Part shown: in pieces, positions 17,004 to 25,213 of the stretch
Layout of the letters: each line of letters begins with the position of its first letter
Position numbering within the stretch: position 1 is the first letter of the stretch
Assembly (NCBI RefSeq): GCF_001440475.1
Contig: NZ_LLYB01000080.1
Location: forward strand, 415 to 33,805
Length of the DNA stretch: 33,391 nt
Reading direction: 5' to 3'
From: Bradyrhizobium lablabi
Lineage (GTDB): Bacteria > Pseudomonadota > Alphaproteobacteria > Rhizobiales > Xanthobacteraceae
Program-made: the position numbers and the translations under genes
Notes under the pieces: generated by a model
Told to the model about the DNA's origin: nothing
Databases searched by the model: none
What the model saw: the letters and a program-made list of their open reading frames with translations, nothing else

Positions 17004-17380
17004 TCAGGTTTGAAGCGGCGCAGGCCGGCCCTCGCTATCCAGTGCGACGAATGTGAGGATGCCTTCCGTCACCTTGACGCGATCCCCCAGCCGGCTGCGC
17101 AGGGCCCAGGCCTCCAGGCGGATCGCCACCGACGTGCGCCCGACACGCTCGGCCGCGGCGTAAACGCACAGGACATCCCGACATGCGCCGGCTTGATGAA
17201 GTGCATCGCCTCGATCGCCACCGTCGCAACACGCCGCTGCGCGCGTTGACCGGCATGGATACCGCCGACGATATCCATCTGCGAAAGCACCCAGCCGCCG
17301 AAGATATCGCCGCTCGGATTCGCATCCGCGGGCATGGCGAGCGTCCGTGTCGTGAGGTCCCCTCGTGGCTGGATCGACAT
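17004..17380 (-). pseudogene. acyl-CoA thioesterase (YciA/hotdog family), frameshifted
   Basis: The first frame from ATG 17380 gives MSIQPRGDLTTRTLAMPADANPSGDIFGGWVLSQMD and continues to HFIKPAHVG, the hotdog thioesterase pattern. It then turns into unrelated arginine/proline-rich sequence. The proper continuation (VLCVYAAAERVGRTSVAIRLEAW, ending at 17004) is in another frame. Adding one C to the CCC at 17177-17179 (reading GTC GGG GAT GTC on the coding strand) would restore a family-length protein of about 125 residues. So one base is missing in a short homopolymer. This is either a true inactivating mutation or a sequencing/assembly error. The intact enzyme would hydrolyse acyl-CoA; next to phaB it may have tuned CoA pools. 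Confidence 0.85.
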
Positions 17381-17389
17381 TTGCAGGCC

Positions 17390-18115
17390 TCAGATCATGT
17401 GCTGGCCGCCATTCGCCGAGATCGTGGAGCCGGTGATAAAACCGGCATCGTCGGACGCCAGGAACACCACAGCTCGCGCGATCTCGTGCGGCTCACCGAG
17501 ACGGCCGACCGGGATCAGCGGCAGGATGCTCTTTGCGACGACTTCCGGGTTGATCGCCTTGACCATCTCGGTGGCGATATAGCCGGGACAGATCGTGTTG
17601 ACGGTGATGCCGGCGCGCGCGCCCTCCTGGGCCAGCGCCTTCACGAAGCCGATGTCTCCCGCCTTGGCGGCGGAATAATTGACCTGGCCCATCTGGCCTT
17701 TTTGGCCGTTGATCGAGGAGATGCAGATTACCCGGCCGAACTTGCGCTCGCGCATGCCTTCCCACACCGGCCGCGTCATGTTGAACAGCGAATTCAGGTT
17801 GGTGTTGATGACGCCGTACCACTGCTCCGGCGTCATCTTGTGGAACATGCCGTCCTTGGTGATACCGGCGTTGTTGACCAGCACGTCCACCGGACCGAGA
17901 TCGGCTTCGACCTGCTTCAGGCCCGCGACGCAGGCGTCGTAACTCGACACGTCCCATTTGTAGACGTTGATGCCGGTCTCACCCTTGAACTTAGCGGCCG
18001 CCTCGTCATTGCCCGCGTAGCTCGCCGCTACCTTGTAGCCGGCCGCCTTGAGTGCAACCGAGATCGCCTCGCCTATGCCGCGCGTTCCGCCGGTCACCAC
18101 CGCAACTCTGGACAT
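17390..18115 (-). CDS. phaB: acetoacetyl-CoA reductase
   Basis: A 241-residue short-chain dehydrogenase that reduces acetoacetyl-CoA to (R)-3-hydroxybutyryl-CoA with NADPH, step two of PHB synthesis. It has the nucleotide motif VTGGTRGIGEAI at 7-18, the NNAG motif at 81-84, the catalytic Ser134-Tyr147-Lys151 set within ISSINGQKGQ and NYSAAKAG, and the PhaB-typical ending ISANGGQHMI. Of two adjacent ATGs (18118 and 18115), 18115 has the better spacing from AGGAGG at 18120-18125. The frame stays open far upstream, but that part is not protein-like for this family. phaA lies 125 bases upstream, separated by a stem-loop. Confidence 0.95.
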   Translation of the reverse strand: MSRVAVVTGGTRGIGEAISVALKAAGYKVAASYAGNDEAAAKFKGETGINVYKWDVSSYDACVAGLKQVEADLGPVDVLVNNAGITKDGMFHKMTPEQWYGVINTNLNSLFNMTRPVWEGMRERKFGRVICISSINGQKGQMGQVNYSAAKAGDIGFVKALAQEGARAGITVNTICPGYIATEMVKAINPEVVAKSILPLIPVGRLGEPHEIARAVVFLASDDAGFITGSTISANGGQHMI

Positions 18116-18178
18116 CATCCCCTCCTGATCTTGTTTGGTTCGTGTTGCATTCGCCGGCCCCGGGGAGCCGCTGTCCTT

Positions 18179-18203
18179 CGCGGACGGCCTGTCGCCGTCC
18201 GCG
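18179..18203 (-). repeat. stem-loop between phaA and phaB
   Basis: A 9-bp perfect inverted repeat (CGCGGACGG at 18179-18187, CCGTCCGCG at 18195-18203) with a 7-base loop sits in the 125-base gap between phaA and phaB. No T-run follows in the direction of transcription. It may be a partial terminator or mRNA-stability element that sets the phaA:phaB ratio; that role is inference. Confidence 0.45.
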
Positions 18204-18240
18204 TCTGATTTCGACCGAAAGGATTGTCCTCGCTGTTCGG

Positions 18241-19413
18241 TTAGCGCTCGACCGTCAGGGCGACACCCATGCCGCCGCCAATGCACAATGTGGCGAGACC
18301 CTTCTTTGCGCCGCGCTTCTGCATCTCGAACAGCAGCGTCGTCAGCACGCGCGCGCCGGAGGCTCCGATCGGATGGCCTATGGCGATGGCGCCGCCATTC
18401 ACGTTCACGATCGACGGATCCCAACCCATGTCCTTGTTGACGGCGATCGCCTGCGCCGCGAAGGCCTCGTTGGCCTCGACAAGGTCGAGATCCCCAACCT
18501 TCCATCCGGCCTTCTCGAGCGCCTTGCGGGAGGCTGGGATCGGCCCCGACCCCATCACCGCCGGATCCACGCCCGCGGTCGCCCAGGAGACGATCTTCGC
18601 AAGCGGCGTGAGCCCACGCTTTTTGGCTTCTTCAGCGCTCATCAGTACCAGCGCAGCCGCGCCGTCATTGAGACCCGAGGCATTGCCGGCGGTCACCGAG
18701 CCTTCCTTGTTGAAGGCGGGCTTCAGCTTCGCGAGCGCGTCCAGCGTCGTGCCGGCCCGGATGTATTCATCCTGTTCGACGATGACGTCGCCCTTTCGGG
18801 TCTTGACGGTGACGGGAACGATCTCGTCCTTGAACCTGCCGGCCTTTTGCGCGTCCTCGGCCTTGTTCTGCGAGCTGGTAGCGAACGCATCCTGCTCCTC
18901 ACGGGTGATCTGCCATTTGGCAGCGATGTTCTCGGCCGTGACGCCCATGTGATAGCCGTGGAACGCATCGAGCAGGCCATCCTTCAGCATGGAGTCGATG
19001 AACTTGGTGTCGCCCATCTTGGTGCCGTTGCGCATGTGCGACAGATGCGGCGCCATCGACATGGACTCCATGCCGCCGGCGACGATGACCTTGGCATCGC
19101 CATTGGCGATCTGCTGCAGGCCGAGAGCGACCGAGCGCAGGCCCGAACCGCAAAGCTGGTTCATGCCCCACGCCGTCTTTTCTTGCGGAATACCCGCTGC
19201 CATGGCGGCCTGCCGCGCGGGATTCTGTCCCTCGCCGCCGGCCAAGACCTGTCCCAGGATAACTTCATCGACGTCAGCGGGCGAGACCTTGGCGCGTTCG
19301 AGCGCGCCCCTGATCGCCGCCGCCCCAAGCTCGTGGGCAGCCAGCGCTCCGAACGCCCCATTGAAGGAGCCAACCGGCGTCCGGGCAGCAGACACAATTA
19401 CTACTTCAGTCAT
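18241..19413 (-). CDS. phaA: acetyl-CoA acetyltransferase (beta-ketothiolase)
   Basis: A 390-residue thiolase that condenses two acetyl-CoA into acetoacetyl-CoA, the entry step to PHB. The catalytic nucleophile is Cys88 in [10 protein letters not shown]. The His is in [14 protein letters not shown] and the second Cys is in [11 protein letters not shown] at the C-terminus. The start at 19413 ([15 protein letters not shown]) has GAGGAG seven bases upstream; the frame runs on to 19461, overlapping dctA, but that extension is not part of the family. The length is normal for biosynthetic thiolases. It lies 44 bases downstream of dctA and upstream of phaB. Confidence 0.95.
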   Translation of the reverse strand: MTEVVIVSAARTPVGSFNGAFGALAAHELGAAAIRGALERAKVSPADVDEVILGQVLAGGEGQNPARQAAMAAGIPQEKTAWGMNQLCGSGLRSVALGLQQIANGDAKVIVAGGMESMSMAPHLSHMRNGTKMGDTKFIDSMLKDGLLDAFHGYHMGVTAENIAAKWQITREEQDAFATSSQNKAEDAQKAGRFKDEIVPVTVKTRKGDVIVEQDEYIRAGTTLDALAKLKPAFNKEGSVTAGNASGLNDGAAALVLMSAEEAKKRGLTPLAKIVSWATAGVDPAVMGSGPIPASRKALEKAGWKVGDLDLVEANEAFAAQAIAVNKDMGWDPSIVNVNGGAIAIGHPIGASGARVLTTLLFEMQKRGAKKGLATLCIGGGMGVALTVER

Positions 19414-19457
19414 GATCAACTCCTCGTTTAGCGTTCCCTGCGCTTCCGTTTTAAAGC

Positions 19458-20828
19458 TCAAGCGACGACTGGCCGGGGCGCGCCTGCCTCGCTCTCGTCA
19501 TCCGCAATCTTTACGGACTCCGGATCATCAGCTTCGACATCGCGCTCCTGGTTTAGACGTTGATGGAGCACTTTTTCATCGAGCGCCCCTTCCCATTTGG
19601 CGACGACGACTGTCGCAACGCCATTTCCGATGAGGTTGGTGAGCGCGCGCGCCTCCGACATGAAGCGGTCGATGCCAAGGATCAAGGCGATGCTCGCGAC
19701 TGGAATCGTCCCGACGGATGCAAGCGTGGCGGCCAGAACGATGAAGCCGGATCCCGTGACACCAGCGGCGCCCTTGGATGTCAGGAGCAGAACGCCAATG
19801 ATGCCGAGCTCCTGCCAGATCGTCAGTTCCGTACCGGTCGCCTGCGCCAGGAAGATCGCGGCCATTGTCAGGTAAATACAGGTGCCATCGAGGTTGAACG
19901 AATAGCCGGTCGGAATGACCAGACCGACGACCGACTTTTCGCAGCCAAGATTTTCCATCTTGGCGATCATGCGCGGCAGCACTGATTCCGACGACGAAGT
20001 GCCAAGCACGATCAGGAGTTCTTCCTTGATATAACGGATGAACTTGAAGATCGAAAAGCCGCAAAGCGCAGCAACGCCGCCGAGCACGAGGAAGATGAAC
20101 AACAAGCATGTTGTGTAAAACGCCAACATGAAGCTCCCCAGGGAAATCAGGGTCGCAACACCGTACTTGCCGATCGTGAACGCCATTGCGCCGAACGCTC
20201 CGATGGGCGCAACTTTCATGATGTAGCCAACGATCTTGAAGAACACGTGGCTCACGACGTCGATCAGCCGCAGCACGCCCTCACCGTGCTGACCGAGAGC
20301 CTGCAACCCGAATGCAAACAGGATCGCGAAGAACAGCACCTGCAGGATTTCGCCATTGGCAAAAGCGCCGACGACTGTCGAGGGGATGATGTCCATCAGA
20401 AACTGGACCGTGCCCTGCTCCTTCGCTTTTGCGGTGAAGACCGCGATCGACTTTGTGTCAACCGTCGACAGATCGACGCGCATGTGGGAGCCGGGATCCC
20501 ACAAGTTGATGACGATAAGTCCGATGATCAGTGCAGCCGTCGTCAGCACTTCAAAATAGATCAATGCCTTCAGACCAACACGTCCGACCTTCTTCATGTC
20601 GCGCATGCTCGCAATGCCATGCACGACCGTGAAGAAGATGATCGGCGCGATAATCATCTTGATGCATTTGATAAACGCATCGCCGAGCGGCTTCATTTGC
20701 TCGCCGACCTGAGGATAAAAATGCCCCAGTAATATGCCGGCTGTGATCGCAGCCAGGACCTGCACATAGAGGTGCTGATACCATTTTCCGGAATGGTGAC
20801 CGCCTGTCGTTGCCACTGCTGTTGCCAT
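19458..20828 (-). CDS. dctA: C4-dicarboxylate:proton/sodium symporter
   Basis: A 456-residue inner-membrane carrier of the DAACS family that takes up succinate, fumarate and malate. The N-terminal helix follows [25 protein letters not shown]. The hairpin and substrate-binding motifs are [19 protein letters not shown] and [20 protein letters not shown], all typical of DctA. About eight membrane helices plus two re-entrant loops can be picked out. The tail is acidic ([16 protein letters not shown]). It sits between the TAXI protein gene (28-base gap) and phaA, so its product feeds the malic enzyme, pyruvate dehydrogenase and PHB genes of the same string. No separate sigma-54 promoter is visible directly before it. 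Confidence 0.95.
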   Translation of the reverse strand: MATAVATTGGHHSGKWYQHLYVQVLAAITAGILLGHFYPQVGEQMKPLGDAFIKCIKMIIAPIIFFTVVHGIASMRDMKKVGRVGLKALIYFEVLTTAALIIGLIVINLWDPGSHMRVDLSTVDTKSIAVFTAKAKEQGTVQFLMDIIPSTVVGAFANGEILQVLFFAILFAFGLQALGQHGEGVLRLIDVVSHVFFKIVGYIMKVAPIGAFGAMAFTIGKYGVATLISLGSFMLAFYTTCLLFIFLVLGGVAALCGFSIFKFIRYIKEELLIVLGTSSSESVLPRMIAKMENLGCEKSVVGLVIPTGYSFNLDGTCIYLTMAAIFLAQATGTELTIWQELGIIGVLLLTSKGAAGVTGSGFIVLAATLASVGTIPVASIALILGIDRFMSEARALTNLIGNGVATVVVAKWEGALDEKVLHQRLNQERDVEADDPESVKIADDESEAGAPRPVVA

Positions 20829-20856
20829 ATCCTAATCCTTCGCTGGAAGCTGTTTC

Positions 20857-21831
20857 TCAGTCCGATTGCACGACTCCAGGCGTGACCCTGCTGCGATACC
20901 AACTGACCGCTCCGCCATGAAACGGAATGAAATTGTTGCGCGTGAAGTTCGAGGGGATTGTTTCCGCGGCCGCCGGATGAAATTCGACCATTCGCTCGTT
21001 GTTCGCGAACACCGTGTCGACGATGGCCGTGACCAGATCGTCCGGCAGGTTTTTGTGCGCAACGGCAAAATTGAACAGGCCGACCGTGTCGTAGCGGCGC
21101 CGCAAGGTAGGATACGTACCAGCCGCGACAACAGATGCGGAGAGTTCCGGCATCGCCAGGCGCACCGTTGCGATCTCCTGCCGCGTGAGAGGAAGGTAGC
21201 GCACCTTCGCCTTTCGCTCGATGTCGATGAGGAACGGAACCGGCACGCCGGCGCCGACCGCGAGCGCATCGATGCTTCGTGCCAACGACTTCTCCTCGAG
21301 CACCGCCCAATCGCCTTGAACCAGGGTGGCCTCAATCTTCAGCGCCTTGAGGAACTCGGGAAAGTAGGTGGCGGTGGTGCCGCCCTCGGGCCCGACACCG
21401 ATACGTTTGCCGGCGAAATCGGCAAACGATTGAATCGGCGAGTCACTGAGCACCTGAAACTGAAACGGCGTATCATACATCGCGAACATGGCGCGCATGC
21501 TTCGGTATTGCCGCCCATCGGTCCAGGCAGCGCTGGCGTTCCACGCTTGCAACGCCACGCCTTGAGTGACAAAGGCCAGCTGAATTTCACCGCTCTCGAG
21601 CAGCTTGATGTTGTCGATCGGGCCGCCGGTCGGTCGCGCCACCACCGGGATGCCGAGTTCTCGCGTGAGCAATCGAGCCAGCCCTTCGCCATAGGCATAA
21701 TAGGTGCCGCCTTCCGATGCGGTGCCGAGAGTGAGAGCCTGGGGCCAATGCGGCTCCCCCGCCGACGCCATCCTGGCCGGCAGCAGAACAAATGCGAGAA
21801 GGATCAGAATTCGCCATGCTCCTGAAACCAT
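20857..21831 (-). CDS. TAXI-family periplasmic solute-binding protein
   Basis: A 324-residue exported protein. Residues 1-24 form a signal peptide (WRILILLAFVLLPARMASA, cleavage likely after ASA). The mature part begins LTLGTASEGGTYYAYGEGLARLL, the standard TAXI opening, and contains GKRIGVGPEGGTTATYFPEFL, also typical. TAXI proteins normally hand substrates such as dicarboxylates or glutamate to a fused TRAP membrane protein, but no DctQM-type subunit gene is present nearby. It lies between lpdA (24-base gap) and dctA. It may work with membrane subunits coded elsewhere, or serve as a periplasmic ligand-presenting partner for the DctB-like sensor; the latter is speculation. Confidence 0.9.
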   Translation of the reverse strand: MVSGAWRILILLAFVLLPARMASAGEPHWPQALTLGTASEGGTYYAYGEGLARLLTRELGIPVVARPTGGPIDNIKLLESGEIQLAFVTQGVALQAWNASAAWTDGRQYRSMRAMFAMYDTPFQFQVLSDSPIQSFADFAGKRIGVGPEGGTTATYFPEFLKALKIEATLVQGDWAVLEEKSLARSIDALAVGAGVPVPFLIDIERKAKVRYLPLTRQEIATVRLAMPELSASVVAAGTYPTLRRRYDTVGLFNFAVAHKNLPDDLVTAIVDTVFANNERMVEFHPAAAETIPSNFTRNNFIPFHGGAVSWYRSRVTPGVVQSD

Positions 21832-21855
21832 GACTGTCTCCTTCGCTCTTCGCCG

Positions 21856-23607
21856 TCACTTCTTCTTCTGCGGCGGAAGGTCAGTGCAATGCCCCTCGAA
21901 CACCTCAGCTGCCATGCCGATGGACTCTCCCAGCGTCGGGTGCGGATGAATGGTCTTGCCGATATCCGCCGGCACGCACCCCATCTCGACCGCAAGGCAG
22001 ATCTCGCTGATCAGATCGCCCGCATGAGTGCCGACGATACCGCCACCGATGACGCGGTGCGTCTCCGTGTCGAACAGCAGTTTTGTGAAGCCCTCGTCGC
22101 GACCGTTGGCGATGGCGCGGCCGGAAGCCGCCCAAGGGAAGACCGCTTTGCCGAACTTGATCCCCTCGGCCTTGCACTGGTCCTCGGTCTTGCCGGCCCA
22201 GGCAACCTCGGGATCGGTGTAGGCGACGGAAGGGATCTGCCGGGCATCGAAATACGACTTCTCGCCGTGCGCGACTTCGGCAGCGACATGAGCTTCATGC
22301 ACGGCCTTGTGCGCCAGCATCGGCTGGCCAACGATGTCGCCGATCGCAAAAATGTGCGCCACGTTGGTACGCATCTGCTTGTCGACGTCGATGAAACCCC
22401 GCTCGGTCACGGCGACTCCGGCCTTCTCAGCGCTGATCTTCTTGCCATTCGGGCTGCGGCCGACCGACACCAGAACGAGATCATAGACCTGCGGTCCGGC
22501 GGGTGCCTGTTCGCCCTCGAAGCTCACCTCGATCCCGGCTTCAGTCGCTTTCGCGCCAACCGTCTTGGTCTTCAACATGACCTTGTCGAAACGGCCCGCA
22601 TTCATCTTCTCCCAGACCTTGACCAGGTCACGGTCGGCGCCCTGCATCAGGCCATCGAGCATTTCGACAACGTCGATGCGCGCGCCGAGCGTCGAATAGA
22701 CCGTCGCCATTTCAAGCCCGATGATGCCGCCACCGATCACCAGCATGCGCTTGGGAATCGACTTGAGCTGCAGCGCGCCCGTCGAATCGACGATGCGCGG
22801 ATCGTTGGGCAGGAACGGCAATTTCACGGCCTGGCTGCCGGCAGCGATGATGGCCTTGGCGAACTTGACCGTTTTCTTGCCGCCAGCCTCGGAGACGACC
22901 TCGAGATGATACGGGTCGAGGAAGGCCCCGACGCCGGTCACGACCTCGACCTTGCGGGCTTTCGCCATGCCGGCGAGGCCACCCGTCAGCTTCTTGATCA
23001 CGCCGTCCTTGAACGCGCGCAGCTTGCCAAGATCGATCTGCGGCGCTCCAAAGGAAATTCCATGGTCGGGCAGATGCCTCACCTCGTCGACCACCGACGC
23101 CATATGCAGCAGCGCCTTGCTCGGGATACAGCCGACATTGAGACACACGCCGCCGAGCGTATTGTAGCGCTCGACCAGCACCGTCTTCATGCCGAGATCG
23201 GCGGCGCGGAAGGCGGCCGAGTAGCCGCCCGGACCGGCGCCCAGCACCAGTATGTCGCATTCGATATCGGCCTTGCCGGAATAGGACGCCGCGGAAGGTG
23301 CGGCCGGCGGCGGGCTGGCGGTCGCCGCCGGCTGCGACGCTGGCGCGGGTTTCGGCGCGACCGCCGCACTCTCCGCCTCCAGCACAAGGATCATCGAGCC
23401 TTCACTTACCTTGTCGCCCGTGTTGACCTTTACTTCCTTGACGACGCCGGCATGCGACGATGGAATCTCCATCGACGCCTTGTCGGACTCGACCATGATG
23501 AGGCTGGTGTCGACCGCGACGGTCTCGCCCGGCTTCACCATGACCTCGATGACAGCGACGTCCTTGAAGTCGCCGATATCAGGAACCTTCACTTCGATCT
23601 GAGCCAT
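21856..23607 (-). CDS. lpdA: dihydrolipoamide dehydrogenase (E3) with N-terminal lipoyl domain
   Basis: A 583-residue E3 that reoxidises the lipoyl groups of pyruvate dehydrogenase with NAD+. Residues 1-80 are a lipoyl domain ([17 protein letters not shown], lysine in [10 protein letters not shown]), followed by an Ala/Pro-rich linker. The FAD domain starts at [19 protein letters not shown], and the redox-active disulphide is [13 protein letters not shown]. The NAD motif is [19 protein letters not shown]. The interface His-Glu region ends with [13 protein letters not shown]. The start at 23607 has GGGGAG upstream; the frame extends 30 codons further but into aceF. E3 carrying its own lipoyl domain matches the PdhL arrangement known in Ralstonia and related bacteria. 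Confidence 0.95.
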   Translation of the reverse strand: MAQIEVKVPDIGDFKDVAVIEVMVKPGETVAVDTSLIMVESDKASMEIPSSHAGVVKEVKVNTGDKVSEGSMILVLEAESAAVAPKPAPASQPAATASPPPAAPSAASYSGKADIECDILVLGAGPGGYSAAFRAADLGMKTVLVERYNTLGGVCLNVGCIPSKALLHMASVVDEVRHLPDHGISFGAPQIDLGKLRAFKDGVIKKLTGGLAGMAKARKVEVVTGVGAFLDPYHLEVVSEAGGKKTVKFAKAIIAAGSQAVKLPFLPNDPRIVDSTGALQLKSIPKRMLVIGGGIIGLEMATVYSTLGARIDVVEMLDGLMQGADRDLVKVWEKMNAGRFDKVMLKTKTVGAKATEAGIEVSFEGEQAPAGPQVYDLVLVSVGRSPNGKKISAEKAGVAVTERGFIDVDKQMRTNVAHIFAIGDIVGQPMLAHKAVHEAHVAAEVAHGEKSYFDARQIPSVAYTDPEVAWAGKTEDQCKAEGIKFGKAVFPWAASGRAIANGRDEGFTKLLFDTETHRVIGGGIVGTHAGDLISEICLAVEMGCVPADIGKTIHPHPTLGESIGMAAEVFEGHCTDLPPQKKK

Positions 23608-23623
23608 GCTGCGCTCCCCAATC

Positions 23624-25189
23624 TCAGAACAGCACGCGCCGCAGATCGGCGAGCACGTTGGCGAAGTAGACGTTGAAGCGCGCTGCCGCCGCGCCATCGA
23701 TGACGCGGTGATCCCAGGACAGCGACAGCGGCAGCGTCAGCCGCCAGCTTGCCGTTTTTCCATCGGGCGAGTGCTGCTTCCAAAAACCCTTGCAGACGCC
23801 CATGATCGCGACTTCGGGCGCGTTGATGATCGGCGTGAAATAGATGCCGCCGATGCCGCCGAGCGAGGAGATCGAGAAAGTCCCACCCTGCATCTGGTCG
23901 GGCTTGATCTTGCCCTCGCGCGCGAGCTGGGCGAGCGCATTCATCTCCTTGGCGATTTCCGGCACCGATTTCTTGTCGGCATCGCGGATGACGGGCACCA
24001 TGAGACCATTCGGCGTATCAGCGGCAAAGCCGATGTGCCAGTAGTTCTTGTAGACCAGCGTGTCGCCGTCGAGGCTGGCATTGAACTCCGGGAATTTCTG
24101 CAGCGTCGCGACCGCAGCTTTGACCATGAACGGCAGCAGCGAGAGCTTCACGCCGCTCTTCTCCAGCTCCTTGTTCATCTGGACCCGGAACTGCTCCAGA
24201 TCGGTAATGTCAGCTTCATCGTGGGTTGTGACGTGCGGGATGACGACCCAGTTACGGTGCAAATTGGCGGCGGAAATCTTCTTGATACGGCCGAGTTCCT
24301 TGCGCTCGACCGGCCCGAATTTTGCGAAGTCGACCTTCGGCCAGGGCAGAAGGTCGATGCCGCCGACGCCGCTTCCGCCTGGAGCCGCTGCCTGCGGCTT
24401 GGCAGGCTCCGCACCGCCCTTGATGAAGGCCTCGACGTCTTCGCGCAGAATACGGCCATGATTGCCTGATCCCCTGATCTTGCCGAGATCGGCGCTCAGT
24501 TCGCGCGCCAGCTTGCGTACGGCGGGGCTTGCATAGGCAAGCGCAAAGCTCTTTTCGTCAAAGGCGCCGACCACCGCCGCTGCGGCAGCGGTGGCCGGCG
24601 AGACCGCAGGCGGTGACGCGGGAGAAACGTCGGCCTGCACAGGTGATGCTCCGGTTGCAAGCGACAGGATGATCGATCCCTCGCTGACCTTGTCGCCGGT
24701 CTTGACCTTGATCTGGCGCACGACGCCCGCGAGAGGGGCCGGCACTTCCATCGTCGCCTTGTCCGATTCAAGTGCGATGAGCGGATCCTCAGCCTTCACG
24801 CTGTCGCCGGGCTTTACGAATATCTCGATGACCGGAACGTCCTTGAAGTCGCCGATATCGGGGACGCGGACTTCGGCAACGCCGGCGGGGGCACTGACAG
24901 GCGACGGCGGAGCGCTGACAACCGGACGTGCGTCGGCCTGTTCGGCGCCCGCGCCCTCGAACTGCACGATCACGGCGCCTTCGCTTACCTTGTCGCCGAC
25001 CTTGACGACCACCGATTTCACGACGCCCTCGCGCGGCGACGGCACCTCCATGGTCGCCTTGTCGGACTCCAGCGCAACCAGCGCGTCCTCGGCCTTCACC
25101 TTGTCGCCCGGCTTGACGAAGATCTCGATGACCGGGACGTCCTTGAAGTCACCGATGTCAGGAACCTTGATGTCGATCAGACCACTCAT
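23624..25189 (-). CDS. aceF: dihydrolipoyllysine acetyltransferase (pyruvate dehydrogenase E2)
   Basis: A 521-residue E2 that moves acetyl groups from lipoyl to CoA. Two lipoyl domains (about 1-80 and 108-190) each carry the lipoylated lysine in [10 protein letters not shown], and both start with a near-identical [20 protein letters not shown] block. The underlying DNA is repeated as well (around 25090-25170 and 24790-24870). Next comes the E1/E3-binding domain ([20 protein letters not shown]), then the catalytic core with the HxxxDG motif in [15 protein letters not shown]. Linkers are Ala/Pro rich. The gene is 24 bases after aceE and 16 bases before lpdA, so all three subunits are made from one transcript. 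The family normally has one to three lipoyl domains. Confidence 0.95.
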   Translation of the reverse strand: MSGLIDIKVPDIGDFKDVPVIEIFVKPGDKVKAEDALVALESDKATMEVPSPREGVVKSVVVKVGDKVSEGAVIVQFEGAGAEQADARPVVSAPPSPVSAPAGVAEVRVPDIGDFKDVPVIEIFVKPGDSVKAEDPLIALESDKATMEVPAPLAGVVRQIKVKTGDKVSEGSIILSLATGASPVQADVSPASPPAVSPATAAAAAVVGAFDEKSFALAYASPAVRKLARELSADLGKIRGSGNHGRILREDVEAFIKGGAEPAKPQAAAPGGSGVGGIDLLPWPKVDFAKFGPVERKELGRIKKISAANLHRNWVVIPHVTTHDEADITDLEQFRVQMNKELEKSGVKLSLLPFMVKAAVATLQKFPEFNASLDGDTLVYKNYWHIGFAADTPNGLMVPVIRDADKKSVPEIAKEMNALAQLAREGKIKPDQMQGGTFSISSLGGIGGIYFTPIINAPEVAIMGVCKGFWKQHSPDGKTASWRLTLPLSLSWDHRVIDGAAAARFNVYFANVLADLRRVLF

Positions 25190-25213
25190 CGCTCTGTCCT
25201 CGGCTCCGCTGCC

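Noticed and set aside
18116..18505. Upstream extension of phaB to a 371-residue protein
   Set aside because: The extra 130 residues are not part of the family, overlap phaA, and the AGGAGG-ATG at 18115 is a clear start.
24780..25189. Direct DNA repeats in aceF as a mobile or regulatory repeat
   Set aside because: They are the two lipoyl-domain coding segments; protein-level duplication explains them.
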